A stretch of DNA of 64,000 nucleotides from Cytobacillus praedii (lineage in GTDB: Bacteria > Bacillota > Bacilli > Bacillales > Cytobacillaceae), in assembly GCF_001439605.1 (NCBI RefSeq), contig NZ_LMBX01000002.1:129534-193533 (forward strand), given 5' to 3'. Made by a program: the position numbers and the translations under genes. A model generated the notes under the pieces. The model worked only from the letters and a program-made list of their open reading frames with translations. It was not told the DNA's origin and searched no databases. Every line of letters starts with the position of its first letter. The stretch's first letter is position 1. Positions 1 to 8,603 of the stretch are shown piece after piece.

Positions 1-620
1 CACTTTCCCACTGTTTTTATCCCATTGGGCTATTCTATGGGACTTTCTCTTTCACTTTCCCACTGTTTTGTCCCATTGGGCTATTCTATGGGACTTTCTC
101 TTTGACTTTCCCACTGTTTTTGTCCCATTGGGCTCTTCTATGGGACTTTCTCTTTGTCTTTCCCACTGTTTTTGTCCCATTGGGCTCTTCTATGGGACTT
201 TCTCTTTCACTTTCCCACTGTTTTTGTCCCATTGGGCTCTTGGGACTATCCCTTTGACTTTCCCACTGTTTTTGTCCCATTGGGCTATTCTATGGGACTA
301 CCTCTTTAACTTTCCCACTGTTTTTGTCCCATTGGGCTCTTCCATGGGAAGTTCTCTTTAACTTTCCCACTGTTTTTGTCCCATTGGGCTCTTCTATGGG
401 ACTATTCCTTTGACTTTCTCGCTGTTTTTGTCCCATTGGGCTATTCTATGGGACTTTCTCTTTGTCTTTCCCACTGTTTTTGTCCCATTGGGCTATTCTA
501 TGGGACTTTCTCTTTGACTTTCTCACTGTTTTTGTCCCATTGCGCTCTTCTATGGGACTATCTCTTTGACTTTCCCACTGTTTTTGTCCCATTGCACTCT
601 CCCATGAGACAATCGCTTTG
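1..620. repeat. 52-bp tandem repeat array, about 12 copies
   Basis: Units start near 1, 53, 104, 156, 208, 256, 308, 360, 412, 464, 516 and 568. Nearly all are 52 bp; one is 51 and one is 48. Each unit carries a run like CCCACTGTTTTTGTCCCATT followed by GGGCTATTCTATGGGAC, so TCCCAT and ATGGGA can pair as a small hairpin. Copies differ by a few substitutions, mostly at the pyrimidine-rich end. The array begins at or before the window edge and fades after 600 into degenerate copies. Reading frames stay open through it on both strands because the unit lacks stops and 52 is not a multiple of 3. No ribosome-binding site or known protein supports translation, so I treat it as non-coding repeat DNA. 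Confidence 0.9.
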
Positions 621-702
621 GTTTATCCGCAAAGTTGAGTCCCATAAGCTTTTTCTACAGGACTTTTCCTGTGGCTCCTAACAGAGTCAGCCCAATTGGC
701 CA

Positions 703-1329
703 CTATCGCTTCGAATCTTTAATGCCAATAATTTTTCTATACATCCCATTTAGCATGATAGGAGAATCTGTTTGTATCGAAAACTTTTTTGAGAAAGGTC
801 TGGACAATGATTCAAACTTTACCCCAATATCCGTGCCTAACAGGGAGATAAATGGTCTTGCGACCTTTTTAATAAAAGTTAATTCTTCGTTTCGCGGGAC
901 AAATTTATCAAAAATAACTATTTTCCCTTGCTCTTTTACGACTCTAATCATTTCCTCCATACACTTTTGAGGATTTGGAACAACAGAAAGAAGTAAACTT
1001 GCTATCACAATATCATATGTATCATCAGGAAATGCCAATTCCTGTGCATCCATTCGCAAGAATACAATATCTGTGTCATTAAACTTTTCCTTTGCCTTCC
1101 TAAGCATATCATCAGAAAAATCAATAGCTGTTATGGCAATATCACGATGAGGAATGTACTCTAAATCTGCTCCTGTTCCACAGCCAACGAAGAGAACTCG
1201 ATCCCCTTGAGAGAATTCTATGTCTTGAAATACCTCTTTCCGTGCTTTTGAAAAAATCCCCTTATTGAAAAACTGATCATAAAATGGGGACCATGCCTTG
1301 TAAATCATTTGATTCCATCTGCTATTCAT
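703..1329 (-). CDS. Class I SAM-dependent methyltransferase
   Basis: A 208-residue protein of the usual size for a free-standing class I methyltransferase. Motif I, the SAM-binding glycine-rich loop, is seen as VLFVGCGTGADLEYIP near residue 45, followed by an acidic strand end (AITAIDFS) and a motif-IV-like DIVIASLLLSVVPNP segment. The N-terminus (YKAWSPFYDQFFNKGIFSKAR) resembles the UbiE/phospholipid N-methyltransferase-like group. The substrate cannot be told; small molecules or lipids are usual. An AAGGAG site (1337-1342) sits seven bases before the ATG. It is monocistronic on this strand, with the repeat array downstream. Confidence 0.8.
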   Translation of the reverse strand: MNSRWNQMIYKAWSPFYDQFFNKGIFSKARKEVFQDIEFSQGDRVLFVGCGTGADLEYIPHRDIAITAIDFSDDMLRKAKEKFNDTDIVFLRMDAQELAFPDDTYDIVIASLLLSVVPNPQKCMEEMIRVVKEQGKIVIFDKFVPRNEELTFIKKVARPFISLLGTDIGVKFESLSRPFSKKFSIQTDSPIMLNGMYRKIIGIKDSKR

Positions 1330-1464
1330 TTTAGAACTCCTTGAAAAAAGATGTTATTAAATATCTGTATTCTTTAAGCTACTAAGAAACTCCTTTGATA
1401 AATAGCAGATTCGTTAATTTTCTGCCAAAATGAATGATATTGATTCATTTAACAAAACTCCAAT

Positions 1465-1498
1465 AAAAAATGGAGAGACTATGCTCTCCATTTTTTTT
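1465..1498 (-). terminator. Intrinsic terminator after the KstD-like gene
   Basis: TGGAGAG (1471-1477) pairs with CTCTCCA (1484-1490), flanked by A-run and T-run. It works for either strand; on the minus strand it lies 35 bases after the stop of the flavoprotein gene. Confidence 0.85.
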
Positions 1499-1532
1499 AT
1501 AGTTGTATAAAGTTAATCCACCCTGACCTGTG

Positions 1533-3215
1533 TTAAGCTTCTTTCGGTCTAGCCGCAACAGCAGCCATCTCACTTGCTGCCACATAGCCGAAAACCATCG
1601 CAGGTCCTATTGTTGCACCAGGCCCTGGATACGTTTCTCCCATAACTGAGGCCGCACAATTTCCAGTAGCATATAGTCCTTGGATCGGCTGCCCATTTTC
1701 ATGCATAACCCTTGCCAATTCATCCGTGACTAAACCGCCTTTAGTCCCTATATCTCCAGGATAAATCGGAATCGCATAGAAAGGTGCTTTTTCTAATGGA
1801 GCTAGATTAGGATTTTTCAAGGTTGGATCCCCGTAGTAGCGGTCATAAGCGCTTTCCCCACGCTTAAAATCTTGATCTTTGCCATCAACGGCAAATTTAT
1901 TAAAGCGTTTGATGGTTGCCGCAAGTTTTTTCGGTGAAATTCCGATTTCTTCAGCTAATTCTTCCGGTGTATGTCCAACCTTTAAATACCCTGTTTCTGC
2001 CCATGTTTTTGGGAATGCTTGTCCCGGCATGATCCCAAAGACCAGATATCGTTTTTTCACGGTTTGATCAAATATCATCCAAGAAGGAACAGTTGTTGCC
2101 TCTGTTTGGTTGTTTTCATACATTTTATCAACAAACTCATGATAAGGGACCGATTCATTTAAATAACGCTCCCCATTACTGTTCACAATAATCAGACCTG
2201 GCGTTGCACGTTCAGCAACAGGCATAAAGGCTGGAGAACCAGGTGGAATGGATGTTGGTGTTCCCCACATCTTATCCATTAGATCCAATTTAGCACCTAA
2301 TTTACGGCTCGCTTCAATGATATCACCCGTTTGTCCTTCGGATGATAGCGTCCAATCTGTTTTCGATGGCTGCGGCAAGTATTTTTCACGAAGCTTACGA
2401 TTGTGTGAAAAACCTCCAGAGGCAAAAATAACCCCATGCTTTGCTTCGATTTTCATTTTCTTCCCCTTTTGTTCAACGACAATGCCTGACACACGATTAT
2501 TTTCGAATACAAGATCATGAAAAGGAGTTGACAGCAAAACCTCCCCGCCAGCTTCTTTTAAAGAAGCATATAAACGTGCAACAAGTGCCTCTCCAAGAGT
2601 GGCAGGCTTATATGAACTAAGCTTCGTACGAATAAGGCGCATGCCTACTTTCAACGATGTTTTTTTTCCAATCCAAGTCCTTGTAATCATATTTACTTTA
2701 TGAAATTCACTAGACTTTAGTACCATCCCTTTCGTTGGCAGTCCGGCTTTCCTCAAGTTCTTTTCATCTTCTCCTAGTTTATTGAGATCAAACAGCTGTG
2801 CTTCCATTGCCCGCCCATTTGGATTCCCGCCAGGAAGCTCCGGATAATAATCTGAATATCCAGGTGTATATTCCCATCTGACATGTTCTGTATTTTCATG
2901 GAGGTACTTTACCATCTCCGGACCTCTACTTAGGTAAGCATCCTTTAGGGATTTGGGCACACGATTACCTATGGCTGCATCCATATAAGCACTTGCTTGC
3001 TCGTAGGAGTCCTCTACCCCAGCCTCTTTAAGATAAAGGTTATTAGGCACCCATACCGTGCCACCGGATTTAGACGTTGAACCACCAAAAAGCTCTGTTT
3101 TTTCCACAACGATCGCAGAAAGCCCTCGCAATCTAGCGGTTAAAGCTGCAGTCAATCCTCCTGCTCCTGATCCAACGACTACCACATCAAAACTGGAATC
3201 CCATTGTTTACTCAA
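1533..3215 (-). CDS. FAD-dependent 3-oxosteroid 1-dehydrogenase-like flavoprotein
   Basis: 560 residues. The N-terminus has an FAD-binding Rossmann motif (VVVVGSGAGGLTAALTA) and a second flavin contact around GGSTSKSGG. The C-terminus has YATGNCAASVMGE and then PGPGATIGPAMVFGY, a signature typical of KstD (3-ketosteroid delta-1-dehydrogenase) and related FAD_binding_2 proteins of the fumarate reductase/succinate dehydrogenase flavoprotein superfamily. KstD introduces a C1-C2 double bond into 3-ketosteroids using a quinone or dye acceptor. The substrate in this organism is uncertain because no other steroid genes are nearby. A divergent TetR gene begins 228 bp away and is the likely regulator. 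No signal peptide is seen, so it should be cytoplasmic. Confidence 0.8.
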   Translation of the reverse strand: MSKQWDSSFDVVVVGSGAGGLTAALTARLRGLSAIVVEKTELFGGSTSKSGGTVWVPNNLYLKEAGVEDSYEQASAYMDAAIGNRVPKSLKDAYLSRGPEMVKYLHENTEHVRWEYTPGYSDYYPELPGGNPNGRAMEAQLFDLNKLGEDEKNLRKAGLPTKGMVLKSSEFHKVNMITRTWIGKKTSLKVGMRLIRTKLSSYKPATLGEALVARLYASLKEAGGEVLLSTPFHDLVFENNRVSGIVVEQKGKKMKIEAKHGVIFASGGFSHNRKLREKYLPQPSKTDWTLSSEGQTGDIIEASRKLGAKLDLMDKMWGTPTSIPPGSPAFMPVAERATPGLIIVNSNGERYLNESVPYHEFVDKMYENNQTEATTVPSWMIFDQTVKKRYLVFGIMPGQAFPKTWAETGYLKVGHTPEELAEEIGISPKKLAATIKRFNKFAVDGKDQDFKRGESAYDRYYGDPTLKNPNLAPLEKAPFYAIPIYPGDIGTKGGLVTDELARVMHENGQPIQGLYATGNCAASVMGETYPGPGATIGPAMVFGYVAASEMAAVAARPKEA

Positions 3216-3443
3216 ATCTTCAATCCTCCCCTACAAATGTATCCGTGCCTAATAATAATATGATATAATACAATTTCAAAAAGAGGGAAAATTCAATCAA
3301 TTAAAGAAAATATAGATCCCCTTTTACCTACTATAATGTTCTAAGATCAAATCAATCAATCAGTAAAATTCTATTAATTGTATAGATAAACAACAGATAT
3401 CATAAATGTGTATATAAAAAAATAATAGGAGCAGCAGACCATT

Positions 3444-4055
3444 ATGGATAAAAATATCGATAGGCGAGTACGCAGAACAAAGGCACAGCTCAAACAAGCT
3501 TTTATTAAATTAATGGAAATAAAAAGCTATGACCAAATTACCGTGACGGACATTGTGAATCAGGCAGATTACAATCGGGCAACCTTCTACCGGCATTATA
3601 ATTTTAAAGAAGAATTGGCAGAAGAAATAATCTCTGACAGAACGAGGGAGCTTATAGAAACATTTAAATATCCATACAAAAGAAAAACACTAATTCACAT
3701 GAACACTCTATCCCATTCAGACATTATTATATTTGACTACATTATGGAAAATAAAGATTTCTACAAGCTTTGGGAAAAATTCAAAACAATACCTGGATTT
3801 GAGGAATCCTTTCTACACTCCATCGCGAAATTTTTCAAAAAGGACATTATTCTATTAACACCCAATGATTCTAACTTGGATAATAATCTTTATACATCCT
3901 TTTATGCCAATGGGATTCTAGGACTGATTATGGACTGGATAAAGAACGGACTTGAACCGGACCCAGCCTATATGGCAAAGCAGCTTGTAAAAATATTAAA
4001 TTACTATCCAGCAGAGTCGTTTATAGGAAACAGGGAGACGAGGATTCTCCCTTAA
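3444..4055 (+). CDS. TetR/AcrR family transcriptional regulator
   Basis: 203 residues. The N-terminal helix-turn-helix is clear: RTKAQLKQAFIKLMEIKSYDQITVTDIV, then the recognition helix segment NRATFYRHYNFKEEL. The C-terminal ligand domain resembles the TetR_C_7/DhaS-like group, which often regulates single oxidoreductase operons. It is transcribed away from the KstD-like flavoprotein gene, with a 228-bp AT-rich intergenic region holding both promoters. The simplest inference is a repressor of itself and the flavoprotein. I see no clean palindrome that I would call the operator. The ATG follows a GGAGCAG-type site. Confidence 0.85.
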   Translation: MDKNIDRRVRRTKAQLKQAFIKLMEIKSYDQITVTDIVNQADYNRATFYRHYNFKEELAEEIISDRTRELIETFKYPYKRKTLIHMNTLSHSDIIIFDYIMENKDFYKLWEKFKTIPGFEESFLHSIAKFFKKDIILLTPNDSNLDNNLYTSFYANGILGLIMDWIKNGLEPDPAYMAKQLVKILNYYPAESFIGNRETRILP

Positions 4056-4087
4056 CTTTGATTTCATATCATGCTTTCTAAAAACAA

Positions 4088-4921
4088 TTACGATTCAAAA
4101 GGATTGTAAAAACGGTTTCCATCATGAAAGGTAACCACCATTGCAGTCACAAAGATTATTCCAAATACAACTAGCGTTACATAATCACCTGTCTGAAAGG
4201 GACGCGCACTATACCAGGTCCTTTTGTTACCTTTTCCAAAACCGCGAAGTTCCATTGCATTACTTATTGTCTCAATCTTATCTAGACTAGATAAAATAAG
4301 CGGAAATATTATGGAGGCAGCATTTTTTATGCGGATTGGCAATTTTTCTTTTTTGGACATATCAATCCCCCTAGCTTGCTGTGAAAGCGCTATGGTTCGA
4401 AAATCCCGTTGAACATCAGGGATATAACGAAGTGCCAAAGCAACAGCATAAGAGATTCGATAGCTCACACCAATTTTGTTCAATGAAGCAGCAAATTCAC
4501 TTGGGTGAGTTGTAACAATAAAGAGTAATGCTACTGGGATAACGGCGAAATATTTTAACGTTACATTGCATTGGTAAAAAATTTGTTCGATTGTGACATC
4601 ATATCTTCCTGCTATCTCTATTAAAACATGACTGCTGCCATAGATTTTCACGCCCTCTTGAGGAGAGAATAGATAAATAGCCAGATTATTGATGAACAAA
4701 AAAACCAGAATAAATATAAGAACGAATGAAACTTCAGATACCTTTATTTTTGAAACAATAAAAATAACAATACTAAAAATAAAAAGAAAGGCAAGTATAC
4801 GAGTATCATACGTCAGCATTGCAGCAGACGACCATACAATAAAGCAAATGAGCTTTGATACTCCGGTTAGCTGATGAATAGGAGATTTTCGGTCAATATA
4901 CGCTAGCATTTCTACTGCCAT
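4088..4921 (-). CDS. Energy-coupling factor transporter transmembrane protein (EcfT)
   Basis: 277 residues with a hydrophobic N-terminal half of several membrane segments (for example LICFIVWSSAAMLTY and FVLIFILVFLFINNLAIYLF). The cytoplasmic coupling region typical of EcfT/CbiQ is present: SLNKIGVSYRISYAVALALRYIP and then SQQARGID, close to the conserved A-R-G motifs that contact the two ATPases. It is the last gene of the operon and overlaps the fused ATPase gene by 10 bases, so the two are translationally coupled. It forms the membrane scaffold that joins the ATPases to the substrate-binding S component. Confidence 0.9.
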   Translation of the reverse strand: MAVEMLAYIDRKSPIHQLTGVSKLICFIVWSSAAMLTYDTRILAFLFIFSIVIFIVSKIKVSEVSFVLIFILVFLFINNLAIYLFSPQEGVKIYGSSHVLIEIAGRYDVTIEQIFYQCNVTLKYFAVIPVALLFIVTTHPSEFAASLNKIGVSYRISYAVALALRYIPDVQRDFRTIALSQQARGIDMSKKEKLPIRIKNAASIIFPLILSSLDKIETISNAMELRGFGKGNKRTWYSARPFQTGDYVTLVVFGIIFVTAMVVTFHDGNRFYNPFES

Positions 4922-6624
4922 TGTCTTCTAACCTCCCGATCATACGCAATAAAATGCTCAACAAATTCCTTTGGCTCTTTTATCCCCACACGTTTCGCTA
5001 GAAACAATAGAGAGGTTTCCTTTAAATTCGCCTGGCGCGTAATCTCTGAATCTGTCAAAATCACTGATGGCGGATCATCAGCAATGATTCTTCCCTTGTC
5101 CATTACGATCGCCCGAGTTGTATATTCAAGCATCAAATGCATATCATGTGTGATTAGTATAATCGTCATTCCCTGACGATTTAATTCAGCCAAAAAGTCC
5201 ATCATTTCCGTATAATGCCGCAGATCTTGTCCAGCTGTCGGCTCATCCAAAATTATAACCTCAGGCTCCAATACTAATATGGATGCAATGGTCACACGTT
5301 TCTTTTGCCCAAAGCTTAATGCCGATATAGGCCAATTTCGGAATGGATAAAGCCCACAAATTTTAAGCACTTTCTCCACTTTCTTCTTTGCCTCATTCTC
5401 AGGGACCCCTCGAATAATAAGACCTAATACTACCTCATCAAAAACGAGATGCTTTGAAATCATATGATTCGGGTTTTGCATGACCATTCCAATCCGAAGA
5501 GAGCGTTCCTTAATCGTATCACCAGTTATGTCTTGTGCTTTAAAAAGGATACTCCCTGAGCGAGGCTTTTCAAATCCGCATATGATCTTTGATAACGTTG
5601 ACTTTCCCGCCCCATTTTTGCCAACAATACTTACCATTTCCCCTTTCTCTACAGACAACGATATTCCCTTGATTGTTTCATGAGCGGGAGCATAACGAAA
5701 AGATATATCCTTCAATTGAAGGACAGGTAATTTTATTTCTTTTGGCACGGCATCATTGGCTTTCTCAAACCAATCCAAAAGTTTATCTTTACAGGTTTCA
5801 ATGGAAAATGAGTGCAATTGTGAAGGCATCATTTCTTCTATCACATCACATCCTGCATATTTAGCTGCTCTAACATATAATGGCTCACGAATATGGCTAG
5901 ATTCTAGGATTTCACTAGATAAAAGCTTATCTGGACACATATCAGCAACGATAAGGCCATCATCAACAACAATAATACGGTCCACATGTCGATGCAGTAC
6001 ATCCTCTAAGCGATGCTCAATAATAACGACTGTAGTATTCGTTTCTTTATGAATTTGATCAATCAATTCAATCGCATATTGCCCAGTCGCAGGATCAAGG
6101 TTTGCAAGAGGTTCGTCAAATAAAATAATTTCAACCTTATCTACCATCACTCCTGCGAGTGATACTCTTTGTTTTTGTCCCCCGGAAAGATGATGAATAG
6201 AGGATGATAGATACTCATCCATCTCTACCATTTTTGCCGTCTCCTCTACTAGATTCTTCATGACTCCTTGTTCCGTACAGTCATTTTCCAAGGTAAAGGC
6301 AATATCCTCTCCTACCGTTAGTCCAATAAATTGTCCATCAGGATCTTGTAAAACAGTACCCACTATTTTCGAGCGAGAAAAGATATCTATACTATGCGCA
6401 TCTTTTCCCATGATCTTAAGGCTTCCAGTCGCTTCACCTTTATAAGAAAAGGGGACAAGCCCGTTGATACAATGTCCAATCGTGCTTTTCCCCGATCCAG
6501 AAGGTCCTACAATTAATACCTTTTCACCTTCGAAAACAGTAATATTAATATCATGAAGGGTTGGCGCTGCCTGACTATGATACTTAAAACTATAGTTGTT
6601 AAATTCAATGACTCTCTTTTTCAT
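4912..6624 (-). CDS. Fused ECF transporter ATPase (A and A' domains in one chain)
   Basis: 570 residues with two complete ABC ATPase domains. The first has Walker A GPSGSGKST near residue 40, signature LSGGQKQR and Walker B IILFDEP. The second has GKNGAGKST near residue 335, signature LSFGQKKR and Walker B VIILDEPTAGQD. Most ECF systems have separate EcfA1 and EcfA2; a fused form also occurs, for example YkoD of Bacillus subtilis, which is somewhat shorter. It powers uptake through the neighbouring T and S proteins. A GGAG site precedes the ATG by eight bases. It belongs to the T-box-controlled operon. Confidence 0.92.
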   Translation of the reverse strand: MKKRVIEFNNYSFKYHSQAAPTLHDINITVFEGEKVLIVGPSGSGKSTIGHCINGLVPFSYKGEATGSLKIMGKDAHSIDIFSRSKIVGTVLQDPDGQFIGLTVGEDIAFTLENDCTEQGVMKNLVEETAKMVEMDEYLSSSIHHLSGGQKQRVSLAGVMVDKVEIILFDEPLANLDPATGQYAIELIDQIHKETNTTVVIIEHRLEDVLHRHVDRIIVVDDGLIVADMCPDKLLSSEILESSHIREPLYVRAAKYAGCDVIEEMMPSQLHSFSIETCKDKLLDWFEKANDAVPKEIKLPVLQLKDISFRYAPAHETIKGISLSVEKGEMVSIVGKNGAGKSTLSKIICGFEKPRSGSILFKAQDITGDTIKERSLRIGMVMQNPNHMISKHLVFDEVVLGLIIRGVPENEAKKKVEKVLKICGLYPFRNWPISALSFGQKKRVTIASILVLEPEVIILDEPTAGQDLRHYTEMMDFLAELNRQGMTIILITHDMHLMLEYTTRAIVMDKGRIIADDPPSVILTDSEITRQANLKETSLLFLAKRVGIKEPKEFVEHFIAYDREVRRQWQ

Positions 6625-6669
6625 TTTTTTCTCCTAGCCACTCTTTTTTCGCATTTAAAAATAATTAAT

Positions 6670-7230
6670 CTATAATTCTCTAGTTAAACTATTGCTTCGG
6701 CTGCGTGTTTTTGCATAACCTGCTAATAATAATGTTCCAATTACACCGACTGTTACCATATTCGATACCCCGGCAAAAAGACCTTGCAGGAAAACTTTGT
6801 TCGCTGGCTCCGCATAGATTAAAATATCCAATGCAGGTGCGATTAAAAACCATCCAATCCCTTGAGCGATCACCTGAACAACGTTAAAGGTAATGATCTT
6901 TTTTGTATTAAATATCCCTGATTCAATATCAATTTTCTTGGAAGCAAGACCAATTAATAGCCCAACAATCATTGATACAACTACCCAGCTCCACCAAACA
7001 GAGCCATATGATATCGCATCATTCAGTGCATGGCCAATTAATCCAATTAATCCGCCTGCAATCGGTCCAAAAACAACTGCCATTAAAGCTAAAAACGCAT
7101 ATGATGTTTGAATTGATGTATTTGGCACCGGTGAAGGGATGGCAGCAAATTTTGCCAGAATAATAAAAACTGCCGCCCCAATTCCGATTGCCACAATGGT
7201 TCTAATAGATAACTGATTTCTTTTCAACAC
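6670..7230 (-). CDS. ECF transporter substrate-specific (S) component
   Basis: About 186 residues with six hydrophobic segments and the compact layout of S components. Signature-like stretches are [19 protein letters not shown] and [20 protein letters not shown]. Databases usually name this subgroup riboflavin-type trS1, but the operon partner (SAM hydroxide adenosyltransferase) and the methionine-like T-box argue for methionine or a related compound. From memory, such systems were predicted as methionine-precursor transporters (MtsTUV) in lactobacilli; this is inference here. GTG at 7230 is chosen because the AAGGAG site ends six bases before it; an upstream in-frame ATG (7236) abuts that site and is unlikely to be used. 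Confidence 0.82.
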   Translation of the reverse strand: MLKRNQLSIRTIVAIGIGAAVFIILAKFAAIPSPVPNTSIQTSYAFLALMAVVFGPIAGGLIGLIGHALNDAISYGSVWWSWVVVSMIVGLLIGLASKKIDIESGIFNTKKIITFNVVQVIAQGIGWFLIAPALDILIYAEPANKVFLQGLFAGVSNMVTVGVIGTLLLAGYAKTRSRSNSLTREL

Positions 7231-7259
7231 CCACATCTCCTTTATTGTTTAATTAATAG

Positions 7260-8117
7260 CTAATTATATGCAATATTCGGAACTTTTTGTATAAAAATTT
7301 TCCAATTCGCTCCTGATTGAACATGATAGGCCTTTGCAAAAGATCCTTGATTCAACGCAACGCCTATTTTATCAAGTGAATTAACATAGAGCAGCGGTTC
7401 GCCCAAATGACTATCCGCGAATGATCTTCCATATGTCATAATACTTTTATACACCTGACGTGTTTCATTCTCGATTTTCACTTCGAAAGAATCACCATAC
7501 TCTATTTCCAATTGTTTAAACAGCTCGCGGTCAATATTGGTCCAAAGATTGCCGAATCGAATATCAAGAATATCAATGTTTCCTGTAATTATCCTCTTAT
7601 CCAAACATGCTTCAGTTAATGGCAGCTCAATAATTGAGCAGACTTCAACCTCTGGACCTACTTGTTCAAAAGGAATAATTCCTGATGTCAGCCTGGCACC
7701 AGTAAAGGCATACACATCCCGGCCATGGAATGTATAAGACTCTCCAGACTTTGGCAAGCGATTTACATTTTCATCAATGATTCTAGCTTCGACTATACCA
7801 ATGTGCTTCTTAATCTGTGTTAGTGTTCCATTGTCAGGCGTAACGATGTATTGATTTGTTTCTGTTTTTGCAACAATGCTTCTTCGCTCTGATCCTACAC
7901 CTGGGTCAACAACAGATACAAATACTGTACCTTCTGGCCAATAAGAAATCGTTTGATATAAACGATAGGCTCCTTCCCAAATATTATATTGGGGAATTTC
8001 ATGTGTAAGGTCAAATACTCGAACGGAAGGATCTACTGACAATGCAACACCATACATTGCACTTACTGCACCATCGCCTGTACCAAAATCTGTTTGTAAT
8101 ACTAAAAAATTATTCAT
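7260..8117 (-). CDS. SAM hydroxide adenosyltransferase (DUF62 family)
   Basis: 285 residues. The N-terminus has LQTDFGTGDGAVSAMYG, typical of the SAM hydroxide adenosyltransferase/fluorinase fold, then VFDLTHEIPQYNIWEGAY and VVDPGVGSERRS. The family uses water or hydroxide to convert S-adenosylmethionine to adenosine and methionine. It is the first gene of the ECF operon, 29 bp before the S-component gene, which suggests a role in methionine or SAM salvage. The start at 8117 is chosen because GGAGGAG lies just upstream; a longer in-frame ATG would place that site inside the gene. Confidence 0.9.
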   Translation of the reverse strand: MNNFLVLQTDFGTGDGAVSAMYGVALSVDPSVRVFDLTHEIPQYNIWEGAYRLYQTISYWPEGTVFVSVVDPGVGSERRSIVAKTETNQYIVTPDNGTLTQIKKHIGIVEARIIDENVNRLPKSGESYTFHGRDVYAFTGARLTSGIIPFEQVGPEVEVCSIIELPLTEACLDKRIITGNIDILDIRFGNLWTNIDRELFKQLEIEYGDSFEVKIENETRQVYKSIMTYGRSFADSHLGEPLLYVNSLDKIGVALNQGSFAKAYHVQSGANWKIFIQKVPNIAYN

Positions 8118-8160
8118 GTTAGCTCCTCCATTCATTATTATCTTTTATTAGAAAAACAAA

Positions 8161-8494
8161 AAACCACGTCACTATCCAACTGGATAAGGACGTGGTTTTA
8201 TTCACGTGGTACCACCTTACTTTACTGTTTGCTCACACAAAACAGCCTTAACAAGTACATTGGGCATATGCATCCCCTATATACTGTGGTATGGATAACG
8301 AGTACCAAATCTCGCCGGAACCTACTCATACCAAATCGATACTTTCAGCACGAAACTCAGAGGCCATTGTTCAGATCAGTATTTTTGCTTCTTTTCAGCT
8401 ACCGAAGCTCTCTGGGTAAAATAGCTTAATCCTACTTTTTCTCTTCATCGTTTTTAGTTATTTTCAAAATAATTCAACAATTTGAAATTTATTA
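8161..8494 (-). promoter_or_regulatory. T-box riboswitch leader, specifier probably AUG (Met)
   Basis: On the minus strand the leader shows the Stem I signatures GATGAAGAG and AGAGAGC, then the specifier region GAACAATGGCCTCTGAG. The antiterminator T-box GTAAGGTGGTACCACG lies at 8205-8220, and a terminator hairpin with arms CCACGTC and GACGTGG at 8164-8195 is followed by a T-run. The best-placed specifier is ATG at 8365-8367, six bases before the GAG of the loop closure; TGG (Trp) overlaps it in another register. The leader ends about 40 bp before the SAM hydroxide adenosyltransferase gene. Uncharged tRNA would stabilise the antiterminator and switch the operon on. Confidence 0.93.
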
Positions 8495-8500
8495 TTTTTG

Positions 8501-8529
8501 ATTATAATTCATACATTTAAATTGTGCAA
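8501..8529 (-). promoter_or_regulatory. Sigma-A-type promoter of the T-box/ECF operon
   Basis: Minus strand TTGCAC (8524-8529), spacer of 17, TATAAT (8501-8506). It sits directly upstream of the T-box leader. Confidence 0.8.
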
Positions 8530-8568
8530 GGAATTTTAAAAATATACTTGAAAGGAATTTAAATTTAA

Positions 8569-8600
8569 ACGTCCCTACCATTAAGTAGAGACGTCTTTTT
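8569..8600 (-). terminator. Hairpin terminator after the MFS gene
   Basis: ACGTCCCTAC (8569-8578) pairs with GTAGAGACGT (8585-8594) across a 6-base loop with one wobble. The stop of the MFS gene is 10 bases away. The better U-tract is on the plus strand, so it may work in both directions. Confidence 0.65.
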
Positions 8601-8603
8601 GAT

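Noticed and set aside
1-620. CRISPR array
   Set aside because: The whole unit repeats with no unique spacers, and no cas genes are present.
1-681. Repeat-region reading frames of about 97 and 101 residues (plus) and 64 residues (minus)
   Set aside because: They exist only because the 52-bp unit lacks stops. No ribosome-binding site and no family match support translation.
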